Shown here one piece after another: positions 1-6,844 of a stretch of 29,141 bases of DNA. A program made the position numbers and the translations under genes. Numbering within the stretch: the first letter of the stretch is position 1; each line of letters begins with the position of its first letter. Origin of the DNA: an uncultured archaeon (GTDB lineage: Archaea; Micrarchaeota; Micrarchaeia; Micrarchaeales; CABMGC01); NCBI GenBank assembly GCA_902385515.1, contig CABMGC010000048.1, positions 1 through 29,141 on the forward strand, written 5' to 3'. The notes beneath the pieces were generated by a model, which had not been told where the DNA came from, did not search any database, and worked only from the letters and a program-made list of their open reading frames with translations.

Positions 1-129
1 GGCAAGGGCATCAGGGGACACACCAAGCTGATAAAGCTCGCGTATCCCGCGGACAAGATAAAGGAGACCATAGAGAAGAGCCTGTTCATGGAGAGCGAGG
101 CCAAGGGGACAGCCGCAGTTGCCACTTGA
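1..129 (+). CDS. 3' end of an unidentified gene upstream of the RNase P genes
   Basis: An open frame runs from the first base to a TGA at 127-129, giving 42 residues that end in an Ala/Gly/Thr-rich tail. It begins GKGIRGHTKLIKLAYP and continues with a charged, probably helical stretch. Only 4 bases separate the stop from the ATG of rpp30, so it is very likely the upstream member of the same transcription unit. In many archaea the gene before rpp30 encodes a ribosomal or RNA-processing protein, but I do not recognise this tail and do not assign it. The reading frame has the same GC-rich codon use as its neighbours. Confidence 0.7.
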   Translation, partial: GKGIRGHTKLIKLAYPADKIKETIEKSLFMESEAKGTAAVAT

Positions 130-133
130 TAGC

Positions 134-652
134 ATGCAGTTTTTTGACATCGTCGCATTGAAGGAGACGGCAGATCTTGAGCCCCTGGCCCGCAGGCTGG
201 GCTACAGGCGGATCTTCGCACTTGGGAAGGACGCGGAGATCGTTGGCGACGTGCGCGGGCTTGGTGAGAACGGGCGGTTCATCGTCAGGAGCAAGGACAA
301 CGAGACGCTTCTTAAGGCCATGAGGATCAACTCAGTGGTCGGCGTGGTCGTGGAGGACGGCAAGGCGGAGGGAAAATTCATAGAGGAGCTGCGCTCCCGC
401 GGAAAGCTCCTCATCGTGCCGGTTGCAGGCATAACCTGCCCTCTGGCGGAGGGCAGGATGCGCGCGCTGTACCGCGCCAAGACGCTGATCAGGAGCGCGC
501 TTAGGGGAAAGGCAGGCATCGCTCTCGTCACGCTGGCGGAGGGCAGGGACTGCCTGCTTTCAAGGACGCAGATGCAGGAGATGGCCAAGCTTCTCGGTGC
601 CGACGACAGGGCGGCCGACGCAATGCTGAACTCTCTGGGTGACGCCATATGA
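134..652 (+). CDS. rnp3: RNase P protein component 3 (Rpp30)
   Basis: Rpp30 is a PHP-barrel-like protein subunit of archaeal RNase P. It pairs with Pop5 to support the catalytic RNA during tRNA 5' maturation. The 172-residue product has the family pattern: an N-terminal beta strand (MQFFDIV), alternating strands and helices, and the C-terminal block GIALVTLAEGRDCLLSRTQM followed by LLGADD, which matches the region where Rpp30 proteins carry 'L.S...M..LA.LLG'. I chose the ATG at 134; an in-frame TTG at 119 would overlap the upstream gene and adds five residues that look unrelated to the family. It is shorter than the usual 200-230 residues. The stop overlaps the start of pop5 by four bases (ATGA), indicating translational coupling. 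Confidence 0.85.
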   Translation: MQFFDIVALKETADLEPLARRLGYRRIFALGKDAEIVGDVRGLGENGRFIVRSKDNETLLKAMRINSVVGVVVEDGKAEGKFIEELRSRGKLLIVPVAGITCPLAEGRMRALYRAKTLIRSALRGKAGIALVTLAEGRDCLLSRTQMQEMAKLLGADDRAADAMLNSLGDAI

Positions 653-975
653 TATTCAAGAGGAAGCTAAGGTACGTGCTTGTGGAAGCCAGCAGGAGCG
701 TGAACCTGGGCGACGAGCGGGAGGAGCGCGACCTTCGGTCGAGGCTTCATGGCGTCATGGGGGAGGCCGCCTACTTCAGGGCCAACCCGCGCACCGCGGC
801 GCAGCTGAGCGAAAGCGTGTTCATAATCAGCGTCAACAGGGGATGCGAGAAGGATCTCGGCCTCGCACTCTCTTTCGTGAAGACTCTGGGCAGCGAAAGC
901 GTCGGCTTCTGGACGATAAAGACCTCGGGAACCGTTAAGGGCCTGAAAGCCCAGTTCAAGAAGCTGTACGGGTAG
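649..975 (+). CDS. rnp2: RNase P protein component 2 (Pop5)
   Basis: This 108-residue protein fits archaeal Pop5 (RRM-like fold), the partner of Rpp30 in activating the RNase P catalytic domain. It begins with the characteristic KRKLRYVLVE strand. It has a central FIISVNRGCEKDLGLALSFV segment, equivalent to the family's R-C-x(n)-V-x-x-AL region, and ends with TIKTSGTVKGLKAQF, equivalent to the conserved 'SGTIK' motif. The ATG lies inside the last codons of rpp30 (4-base overlap). The rpp30-pop5 pairing is conserved in archaea and supports both calls. An 8-bp inverted repeat follows directly after the stop. Confidence 0.88.
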   Translation: MIFKRKLRYVLVEASRSVNLGDEREERDLRSRLHGVMGEAAYFRANPRTAAQLSESVFIISVNRGCEKDLGLALSFVKTLGSESVGFWTIKTSGTVKGLKAQFKKLYG

Positions 976-978
976 AAA

Positions 979-995
979 TCGACGTTTAACGTCGA
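979..995. repeat. Inverted repeat just downstream of pop5
   Basis: TCGACGTT (979-986) and AACGTCGA (988-995) are perfect complements around a single T. As RNA it would form a six-bp stem with a TTTAA loop. It starts three bases after the pop5 stop and about 20 bases before the next promoter, so it could be a 3'-end stem-loop for the RNase P operon or an operator for the next gene. There is no U-tract behind it. Confidence 0.6.
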
Positions 996-1013
996 GGCGA
1001 CGGCCATGCGAAA

Positions 1014-1022
1014 TTTATTATA
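1014..1022 (+). promoter_or_regulatory. TATA-like box for the OB-fold gene
   Basis: TTTATTATA preceded by a purine-rich, BRE-like GCGAAA. Initiation about 26 bases after its centre would fall near 1044, giving a leader of about 20 nt before the ATG at 1064. The sequence GAAATTTATTATACCTTGC recurs with a single-base deletion before the gene at 19764. Confidence 0.55.
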
Positions 1023-1063
1023 CCTTGCAGAACATATGAGTAGCGCAGAACAACGGTGAATAA

Positions 1064-1363
1064 ATGAAAATAAGTGAACTTAAGGCCGGCGCTACAAACG
1101 TAGAGCTGGAAGGGACTGTTACTGAAAAAAGCGAACCTAGAGAAGTCATAACGAAGTACGGAAAGAGGCTTAATGTTGCTAACGCAGTGATAAGCGACGA
1201 CACCGGAAGCATCGCCATTTCGCTATGGGGAGAGACCATAGACAGCATCAACGTGGGCGACAAGGTAAAGGTTACGAACGGCTACGTAGGAGAGTTCAGA
1301 GGAACCCCTCAGCTTTCTACAGGAAAGTACGGAAAGATCGAAGTCACTGAAAAAGGAAACTGA
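1064..1363 (+). CDS. Single OB-fold nucleic-acid-binding protein (SSB/RPA-like)
   Basis: The 99-residue product is a stand-alone OB fold of the RPA/archaeal SSB type. It opens MKISELKAGATNVELEGTV, the usual first strand of archaeal RPA-like domains. It continues through ISDDTGSIAISLWGE (strands 2-3, with the common 'D.TG.I...LW' pattern) and IDSINVGDKVKVTNGYV, and closes with a short charged tail. It is likely to bind single-stranded DNA or RNA. There is no zinc finger and no second OB domain, and the long acidic tail of crenarchaeal SSB is absent, so oligomerisation or a partner would be needed for long substrates. Its stop is two bases from the stop of the convergent nuclease gene. An RNA-binding OB protein cannot be excluded. 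Confidence 0.8.
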   Translation: MKISELKAGATNVELEGTVTEKSEPREVITKYGKRLNVANAVISDDTGSIAISLWGETIDSINVGDKVKVTNGYVGEFRGTPQLSTGKYGKIEVTEKGN

Positions 1364-1365
1364 AG

Positions 1366-2622
1366 CTAAAACTTCAGTTTCAGCTCTTCTCCTATTTTGG
1401 GTGCGTGGGCCTCAAAGCCCTCCATCCTAAGATTTTCGGCAAAGTCGGCGGTGTTGGCCTTGTCCCCGTGGACGCATATCACGGTCTCCGGCGAGCTCGC
1501 CTTTACGTAATTGTACAGGTCGCTAGCCCCGGAGTGCGCGGAAAAGTCGTAGTAAGCGAAAGGCGTCCTTATCAGGTGCTTTTCGCCGTCTATTGTGATC
1601 GGCTTCCCCTCCATGAGCTTTCTCCCGTTAGTTCCCTCCACCTGATAGCCTGTAAGGAATATCTTTGAGTTGTTGTTGAGCTTCGTCAGATAGTTCAGCA
1701 CGGGCCCGCCGTTCAGCATGCCCGCGGTCGTGACTATTATGCTAGGGCCGCTCACCGCATGCCCCCTGTGCTGTTCGGACTTCACCCAGGTCATCTTGTT
1801 CAGCGCGTCGCGCAGTATGTTGCCGTTCTTGACGAACTCGGGATGCCTCATCGTTATCTCTGTCGCGGTCCGTGCCATTCCGTCAAGATGGACGTAGTCT
1901 ACGAGGTTGTTCTTGTAGAGCAGGGCCACCATTTCCTGCGCCCTTCCCACGGCAAACACCGGTACCAGCGCGGTCCCGCCGTTGTCCAGCGTAGCCCGGA
2001 CGTCCTGCACGAACTTCTTGGTCAACTCGTCGCGGTCCGGGTGTTCCCGCGTGGCGTAAGTCGATTCTATGAGCAAAACGTCGCTCTTCACCACCTCCGC
2101 GCCGTCCTGGAGGATCTGCGGCGTGAGCTTGAAGTCTCCAGTGTACACGAGTCTTTTGCCTTTGCCGTTCTCGATAAGCGTTATCGCGCTGCCGAGGGTG
2201 TGGCCGGCGTCGTGTAGTGAGATCGTGTACTCGCCGAGCTCTATCCTGGAGCCGAACTCGTACGCCGCGTAGTTGTTAAGGAATGTCTTCAGCTGCTGTT
2301 TCGAGAACCTCTGCTGCTGGTGGTGCTTGCGGTTTATCTTCAGCGAATCGTCAATTAGCAGCTCGCTCAGCTCCTTGGTAGGTTCGGTGCCGTAGGTCAC
2401 CGGAAACCTCGTCTGGTAAAGCATCGGGAACGCGCCTGAGTGGTCAAGGTGCGAGTGGCTCAGCACGCACGCGTCAACGCTGCCCGCGGGCAGCGGATAT
2501 TCGGTCTTGTCGTCCAGCTTCACGCCGTAGTCAAGGACCATCCTCTTGCTGCCCTTGAGCAGGATGGCCGACCTTCCCACCTCGGACGCACCACCGAGAA
2601 ACTGCACATCCAAAATGACCAC
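1366..2622 (-). CDS. MBL/beta-CASP ribonuclease, archaeal CPSF2-like
   Basis: This 418-residue enzyme belongs to the metallo-beta-lactamase beta-CASP family (CPSF73/YSH1-like, COG1236), probably an RNA endo- or exonuclease in mRNA 3'-end processing or decay. The zinc motif HSHLDHSG is at about residues 56-63, the later metal ligands are in DAGHTLGS and YTGDF, and the beta-CASP insertion follows, with VPVFAVGRAQE and LTGYQVEGTNGR typical of the group. The C-terminal H motif is AHSG, followed by VCVHGD. It lacks the N-terminal KH domains of aCPSF1, so aCPSF2 fits best. The start is GTG at 2622, preceded on its strand by an AT-rich TATA-like stretch that would give a nearly leaderless mRNA. It shares a 53-bp divergent promoter region with the gene at 2676. 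Confidence 0.88.
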   Translation of the reverse strand: MVILDVQFLGGASEVGRSAILLKGSKRMVLDYGVKLDDKTEYPLPAGSVDACVLSHSHLDHSGAFPMLYQTRFPVTYGTEPTKELSELLIDDSLKINRKHHQQQRFSKQQLKTFLNNYAAYEFGSRIELGEYTISLHDAGHTLGSAITLIENGKGKRLVYTGDFKLTPQILQDGAEVVKSDVLLIESTYATREHPDRDELTKKFVQDVRATLDNGGTALVPVFAVGRAQEMVALLYKNNLVDYVHLDGMARTATEITMRHPEFVKNGNILRDALNKMTWVKSEQHRGHAVSGPSIIVTTAGMLNGGPVLNYLTKLNNNSKIFLTGYQVEGTNGRKLMEGKPITIDGEKHLIRTPFAYYDFSAHSGASDLYNYVKASSPETVICVHGDKANTADFAENLRMEGFEAHAPKIGEELKLKF

Positions 2623-2640
2623 GCTATATGTCTCTTTTTT

Positions 2641-2652
2641 AATGTTAACATT
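2641..2652. repeat. 12-bp perfect palindrome in a divergent promoter
   Basis: AATGTTAACATT is self-complementary and sits in the centre of the 53-bp gap between the nuclease gene (minus) and the winged-helix gene (plus). It abuts the plus-strand TATA-like TTTAAATG at 2651-2658. A dimeric regulator bound here could block both promoters. Confidence 0.6.
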
Positions 2653-2675
2653 TAAATGCTACTGAAGTTGGTGAC

Positions 2676-3383
2676 ATGTCGGAGGAAGAAAATATAACGT
2701 TTACAGATCTCGCTTGTCTAATGAAGATAACTCCCGAAACGACGCTGGAGCGCTTCGGAAGCACGATAAACGCAAGCATATACGATGCCGCGCAGATATC
2801 CGGCACGCTCAAGCAGAAGGGCCTGATAGATTTCACCGCCTACTACCCTGGCCCGAACAGCATGACCATAACCGACCTTGGCAAGTCCCTGAAGGCGGAG
2901 GCGGAGACAAGGAGCTCCGAGACCCTTGACAATCTTGACGAGGAGATACTGACGCAGCTCTCCGGGGGCAAGAGGATGCCGCTGGAGCTTCAGAGCACTC
3001 TTAACATCAGGCCCAAGGACCTGGCGCTGAGAATATACAAGCTTGACAAGCAGAGCTTTTTGAGCTACGAGCTCAAGAACGGCAACGTGGAGCTGATGCT
3101 TACTGAACAGGGCTTCCTGAAGACGAGGTCGAAGCAGATGCTCCCTCCACCAGTTCCCGGAGTGGCCGCCTCCATGGCAAAGCAGCAGACGCCTCCCGCT
3201 GCCGGCGCGGCCAGTATGCCCAACGCCGCAGGGACAATGGCGCAGGACGCCGACCCTGCCCGCATACTCGCGGAGATAAAGAAAGGCAAACAGAGGACGC
3301 AGCTTATGATGACCGCGGGAGCCGCGGTTGCGCTGATCGCGATTGTCGCGGTGCTTTACCTGACAGGCATGCTCCCTATTTGA
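2676..3383 (+). CDS. Tandem winged-helix protein with a C-terminal membrane anchor
   Basis: Function unknown. The 235-residue sequence shows two winged-helix-like units. The first is at about 10-72 (helices TTLERFGSTI and AAQISGTLKQKGLI, with wing MTITDLG). The second is at about 85-148 (DEEILTQLSGG to LTEQGFLKT). A Pro/Ala/Met-rich linker runs from about 150 to 190, followed by a basic stretch (KKGKQR) and one hydrophobic helix at about 211-231 that ends the protein. The charge pattern places the winged helices in the cytoplasm, that is, a tail-anchored DNA-binding or adaptor protein. The ATG follows a GGTGAC ribosome-binding site. It lies 4-14 bases ahead of the acyl-CoA synthetase genes and is probably co-transcribed, so it might sense or regulate that module. 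No close family is recognised. Confidence 0.72.
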   Translation: MSEEENITFTDLACLMKITPETTLERFGSTINASIYDAAQISGTLKQKGLIDFTAYYPGPNSMTITDLGKSLKAEAETRSSETLDNLDEEILTQLSGGKRMPLELQSTLNIRPKDLALRIYKLDKQSFLSYELKNGNVELMLTEQGFLKTRSKQMLPPPVPGVAASMAKQQTPPAAGAASMPNAAGTMAQDADPARILAEIKKGKQRTQLMMTAGAAVALIAIVAVLYLTGMLPI

Positions 3384-3396
3384 AAAAGTGTGTCAA

Positions 3397-4014
3397 ATGC
3401 CAATGCTAGAATACGCGCAGGCAAAGAAGGTGCTTGACGAATACGGCATCAGGAGCGTGGAGAGCGCGTACGTGGGCGCCGCCGATGAGGCCGTCGCTTT
3501 TTCTGACGGCGACAGGATAGTCCTCAAGCTCATATCGGACAAGGCCGTACACAAGACCAAGGAAGGGCTGGTGAAGCTGGACCTTAAAGGAGAGGACGAG
3601 ATATCCGCGGCTTTCAGGTACTTGGAGGATAGGGGAAGGAAGCTCAGGCCGTACAAGATACTCGCGCAGAAGATGGCTGAGAGCGGGGTCGAGATAATAA
3701 TCGGAGGGAACACCGACGCGCAGTTCGGCAGGATGCTGCTGATAGGGCTCGGAGGAATTTACGTGGAGACGTTCAAGGACGTGGAACTGAGGCTCTGCCC
3801 CATAACGAAGGCGGACGCAAAGAACATGCTCGAGTCGCTGAGATCTGGCAAGGTGATAACGCACGGCGGCGCATCGACCAAGATGGTGGCGAACCTGCTG
3901 TTCAGCGTATCGAAGCTGCTAATTGAGCACGAGGAAATAAGCGAGCTCGACCTCAATCCGGTAATAGTCAGGGAAGGCTCGTACGACGTCGTTGACATCA
4001 GAATGATAAAGTGA
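3397..4014 (+). CDS. acdB: ADP-forming acyl-CoA synthetase, beta (ATP-grasp) subunit
   Basis: This is the small ATP-grasp subunit of the archaeal ADP-forming acetate/acyl-CoA ligase, which with the alpha subunit makes ATP from acyl-CoA + ADP + phosphate. Visible are LEYAQAKKVLDEYGI (the family N-terminus), VLKLISDKAVHKTKEGLVKLDL (nucleotide-binding strand with conserved Lys), and the AQKMAESGVEIIIGGNTDAQFGRMLLIGLGG and ELDLNPVIV motifs that end the ATP-grasp domain with metal ligands Asp and Asn. The start is uncertain: ATG at 3397 and 3403 and GTG at 3388 are in frame, and 3397/3403 give the usual N-terminus. It lies four bases ahead of the alpha gene. Having separate subunits, beta first, matches the Pyrococcus-type enzyme rather than the fused form. 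Confidence 0.88.
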   Translation: MPMLEYAQAKKVLDEYGIRSVESAYVGAADEAVAFSDGDRIVLKLISDKAVHKTKEGLVKLDLKGEDEISAAFRYLEDRGRKLRPYKILAQKMAESGVEIIIGGNTDAQFGRMLLIGLGGIYVETFKDVELRLCPITKADAKNMLESLRSGKVITHGGASTKMVANLLFSVSKLLIEHEEISELDLNPVIVREGSYDVVDIRMIK

Positions 4015-4018
4015 TATC

Positions 4019-5410
4019 ATGAAAGCAAGGTACGACCTCAGAACGATGCTCAAGCCCAAGAGCGTGGCGATAATAGGGGCGTCAAGGAACCCCGACAAGG
4101 TCGGGCACATAATACTCCAAAACTACCTGAGCGCAGGATACTCGGGCAAGCTGTATCCGATAAACCCGAACGCTGACGAGATTCTTGGCCTGAGAGCATA
4201 CAAGAGCGTGCTTGACATCAAGAGGGACAGTATAGACCTGGCGGTTGTGGCGATACCCGCCGAGTTGACGCCGCAGGCGCTAAATGATTGCGGCAAGGCG
4301 GGCATCAGGAACGTCGTGGTCGTGAGCGGAGGGTTCGCGGAAGTCGGCAACGGAGCACTGCAGGACAAGCTAAAGGATATCTGCGACAAATACGGCATCG
4401 CAATGATAGGCCCGAACTGCCTCGGACTGATGGACACTAGGTCAAGGATAGACACGCTTTTCCTTCCATCCTACAAGATCAGCAGGCCGTTCATCGGGCG
4501 GGTGAGCTTCGTCTCGCAGAGCGGTGCCGTCGGCAGCACCATACTTGACATAATATCTAGCGAGGGGATAGGACTCTCCAAATTCATATCGTACGGCAAC
4601 GCCGTGTGCGTCGACGAGGTCGACATACTTGAGTACCTGATGGCTGATGACGAGACGGATGTCATCGTCATGTACATAGAAGGGATAAAGCGAGGAAAGG
4701 AATTCGTCGAGGTCGCAAGGAAGCTAGGCAAAAAGAAGCCGGTTGTCATCCTCAAGGCAGGCAGGACCGACGCGGGGGTCACGGCGGCGCATTCCCATAC
4801 CGCGGCGCTAGCGGGCAACTACGCGACGCAGGAGGCGATATTCAGGCAGTTCGGGTTCACTGTCGCCAAGGACCTTGACGAGCTGCTCGACTACGCAAAG
4901 ATATTCGCCTCGGATCCTGAGCCGAAAGGCAACAGGGTCTCGATAATCACAAACGGGGGAGGCACCGGCGTGCTCACGACCGACGCGGTGGCTTCTTCGA
5001 GGTCGCTAGTGCTCAGCCAGCTCGCAAATGAGACAAGGGCTGCACTCGCGAAGACCATGCCTGCGCTGGTAAACGTCACGAACCCGCTGGACCTCGCGGG
5101 GGATGCGGACGCGAAGAGGTATGGCGACGCGTTGACCGCCGTGAGCGCGGACGAGAACACGGACATCCTAATAGTCATCGCGCTCTTCCAGACGCCGGGG
5201 GCCGACAGCAAGGTCGCCGCGGAGCTCGTGCACCAGAAGGGCGACATGGACAAGCCGATGGTCGTGATAAGCGTGGGCTCCGATTACACCGGGCTCCACA
5301 AGAAGATACTTGAAAGCGGAGGAGTGCCTGTCTACGAGTCGCCGAGCGCGGCGGCGAAGGCGCTTGAGGCGCTCTTCGAGTACGGCAGGTTCAGGGACAG
5401 GAAACCCTAG
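4019..5410 (+). CDS. acdA: ADP-forming acyl-CoA synthetase, alpha subunit
   Basis: This is the CoA-binding and ligase subunit (463 residues) of the succinyl-CoA-synthetase-like, NDP-forming family. The N-terminal Rossmann CoA-binding domain has SVAIIGASRNPDKVG (about 15-29) and AIPAELTPQ. The central ligase domain carries VSQSGAVGS (165-173), and the phospho-histidine loop is AAHSHTAALAG with the aligned His at 260. Standard enzymes read SHTG(S/A)LAG here, so Gly is replaced by Ala. The last domain has VTNPLDLAGDA, typical of ACD alpha. With the upstream beta subunit it conserves acyl-CoA energy as ATP, a likely main source of substrate-level phosphorylation in an archaeon with limited respiration. 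Substrate specificity (acetate, branched or aromatic acids) cannot be read from the sequence. Confidence 0.9.
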   Translation: MKARYDLRTMLKPKSVAIIGASRNPDKVGHIILQNYLSAGYSGKLYPINPNADEILGLRAYKSVLDIKRDSIDLAVVAIPAELTPQALNDCGKAGIRNVVVVSGGFAEVGNGALQDKLKDICDKYGIAMIGPNCLGLMDTRSRIDTLFLPSYKISRPFIGRVSFVSQSGAVGSTILDIISSEGIGLSKFISYGNAVCVDEVDILEYLMADDETDVIVMYIEGIKRGKEFVEVARKLGKKKPVVILKAGRTDAGVTAAHSHTAALAGNYATQEAIFRQFGFTVAKDLDELLDYAKIFASDPEPKGNRVSIITNGGGTGVLTTDAVASSRSLVLSQLANETRAALAKTMPALVNVTNPLDLAGDADAKRYGDALTAVSADENTDILIVIALFQTPGADSKVAAELVHQKGDMDKPMVVISVGSDYTGLHKKILESGGVPVYESPSAAAKALEALFEYGRFRDRKP

Positions 5411-5418
5411 GGGATGCG

Positions 5419-5595
5419 ATGAACAATAAATACAAAATTAAAGTCGAACATCCACTAATTAGGCCCGGACTCACCATAGAAACCGAAGCATCGGAACGCT
5501 ATGTTGCTCCAGTGATTAGCAAGCTAATGGAGATAGTGAGAGAAGTAAATTCTGCGGAAGAAGTGCAGCTAGGGAAAGAAAAGAGGCCCGGCTAA
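5419..5595 (+). CDS. Small unknown protein (58 aa) after acdA
   Basis: An ATG at 5419, nine bases after the acdA stop, opens a 58-codon frame ending at TAA 5593-5595. The product starts MNNKYKIKVEHPLIRPGLTI, contains a predicted amphipathic helix (about 28-44, YVAPVISKLMEIVREVN) and ends in a charged tail (EEVQLGKEKRPG). There is no transmembrane segment and no cysteine. Base composition is clearly more A/T-rich than the flanking genes (AAT, AAA, TAT, CTA codons). The short spacing and the GGGG upstream of the ATG favour translation with the acd genes. I do not recognise a family; the beta-beta-helix look would suit a small binding or antitoxin-like protein, but that is speculation. It ends 37 bases before the convergent mre11 stop. 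Confidence 0.62.
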   Translation: MNNKYKIKVEHPLIRPGLTIETEASERYVAPVISKLMEIVREVNSAEEVQLGKEKRPG

Positions 5596-5632
5596 ATCTT
5601 ATGATCAGGCCAAACCGAACTGAATCGGGGCT

Positions 5633-6832
5633 TTAAGGGAACAGCGCCTCCAGCACCTTCTTTGTCGCCTTGTCCTTGCTCGTCTCAGAACTCAGCATCT
5701 CGAACAGCTCCGACGGGCTTATGTCCAAATCGTACTTGTTCTGCTTGAGCTTCTCGACGAATATCCCGAGCCCGTAGTCCTTCACTGAGACGTTGTCGAA
5801 AGAACCCTTCCGGAGCGCGTCGACGTCGGAATTCGTCTCCACGCTCTCCATTCCGGCTTTTGCGACCTCGACTATCGCCCTGTCCTTGTAGGTCTTGGAG
5901 AAGGCCGACGTGTCAAGGTCCAGGTTTTTGAAGCCAGGCTTTAGCTTCCCGGTTATTTCCACTTTTATTATCGGCTTGCCGCTGCCCGCAGGTATGGCGC
6001 GCTCTATTGCTTCCCGTATATCTTTCGATACTGCCATCGGCTCCTTGCCTGCGGCGTCGACCTTCACCACCACGAACCGCCTTGAGGTTATCTTGTGGAA
6101 CGCATAACTGTTGTCCGCCGTGTCGTAGACGTAGAATCCCTTCTCTTCCTGCTCGGAATTCTTGAGCTGCGTGAGCACGGTGCTGCCAGGTATCAGGAAC
6201 GGCTTGCCGTGCACCTTCTTCTCGACCCTGTTGTGTATGTGGCCGTCGACATAAAGGTCGAAGCCCTTCGGCAGGTCGTCAAAGCACGCAAGGCCGCTGT
6301 CGAAAGGCAGCAGCTCCTTGGTGGACTGATGAAACATGAACACGTTGAAACAGCCGGGCATCGGCCTTGGATTAAGGCGCCTGATCGTGTCCGCGAACTG
6401 CTCTTCCGAGACGCCGCCTATGCCATACACGGCCACGCGCTCGTTCCCCTTCTCCAGGACAGCGAAGCCGTCGCTCACGTCAATTAGCATGCCTGCGAGG
6501 GCCAGAAGATTCACCGGATTCTCGGACCTCTGCGCGCGCCTTTCGTGAGTGCCCGCTATCGCGATGAGCGGCACTGTTGTGTATGACTTCCCCTCCGCTT
6601 CAACCCTTACCGTCCTTGTCTTCCAGTCCATTCTCGACAGGTTCCTGAAGAGATTTATCGCCTCAGCCAGGACCTCGGGCTTGGGCGCCCTGATGTCGAA
6701 CAGGTCGCCGGGGAGGAGCAGCGCGTCCGCGCAGGACGCCGCGGATATCAGCGCTTCCTCCGCCTGGCTGTACGCGTCCTCGCGGAAGCGGTCGTAACCC
6801 AGGTGGAAATCTGATAGTATCGCGAGCTTCAC
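5633..6832 (-). CDS. mre11: Mre11 DNA double-strand-break repair nuclease
   Basis: Mre11 is a Mn-dependent endo/exonuclease of the calcineurin phosphoesterase fold that normally acts with Rad50 in resecting broken DNA ends. The 399 residues contain motif I LSDFHLGYD (7-14), motif II PGDLFDIRAP (41-50), a motif III variant IAGTHERR (92-99), FMFHQS, and GHIHNR as the last metal motif. The capping domain follows, then a charged C-terminus ending LEALFP that could carry the Rad50-binding helices. In Pyrococcus Mre11 motif III is GNHD; here Asn is replaced by Thr and Asp by Glu, so a metal-bridging residue differs. No rad50 lies within the window. The gene is the last of a four-gene minus-strand operon, 12 bases after the DHH phosphoesterase gene. 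Confidence 0.87.
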   Translation of the reverse strand: MKLAILSDFHLGYDRFREDAYSQAEEALISAASCADALLLPGDLFDIRAPKPEVLAEAINLFRNLSRMDWKTRTVRVEAEGKSYTTVPLIAIAGTHERRAQRSENPVNLLALAGMLIDVSDGFAVLEKGNERVAVYGIGGVSEEQFADTIRRLNPRPMPGCFNVFMFHQSTKELLPFDSGLACFDDLPKGFDLYVDGHIHNRVEKKVHGKPFLIPGSTVLTQLKNSEQEEKGFYVYDTADNSYAFHKITSRRFVVVKVDAAGKEPMAVSKDIREAIERAIPAGSGKPIIKVEITGKLKPGFKNLDLDTSAFSKTYKDRAIVEVAKAGMESVETNSDVDALRKGSFDNVSVKDYGLGIFVEKLKQNKYDLDISPSELFEMLSSETSKDKATKKVLEALFP

Positions 6833-6844
6833 AAAACCACCGTT

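Noticed and set aside
1036..1059. A seven-codon upstream ORF (ATG ... TGA) just before the OB-fold gene
   Set aside because: The predicted transcription start from the TATA-like box (near 1044) lies downstream of this ATG, so it is probably not in the mRNA.
1405..2655. Long open frames antisense to the CPSF2-like nuclease, and similar antisense frames over acd, lhr, gyrA, gyrB and radA
   Set aside because: They mirror GC-rich codon structure of real genes, have low-complexity Arg/Leu/Val/Ser-rich translations and no family motifs.
5411..5421. GGGGATGCGATG, seen again at 24843-24854 before the HAD gene, as a special initiation signal
   Set aside because: Two occurrences of a short G-rich sequence containing ATG are likely by chance, and in the second case the context differs downstream.
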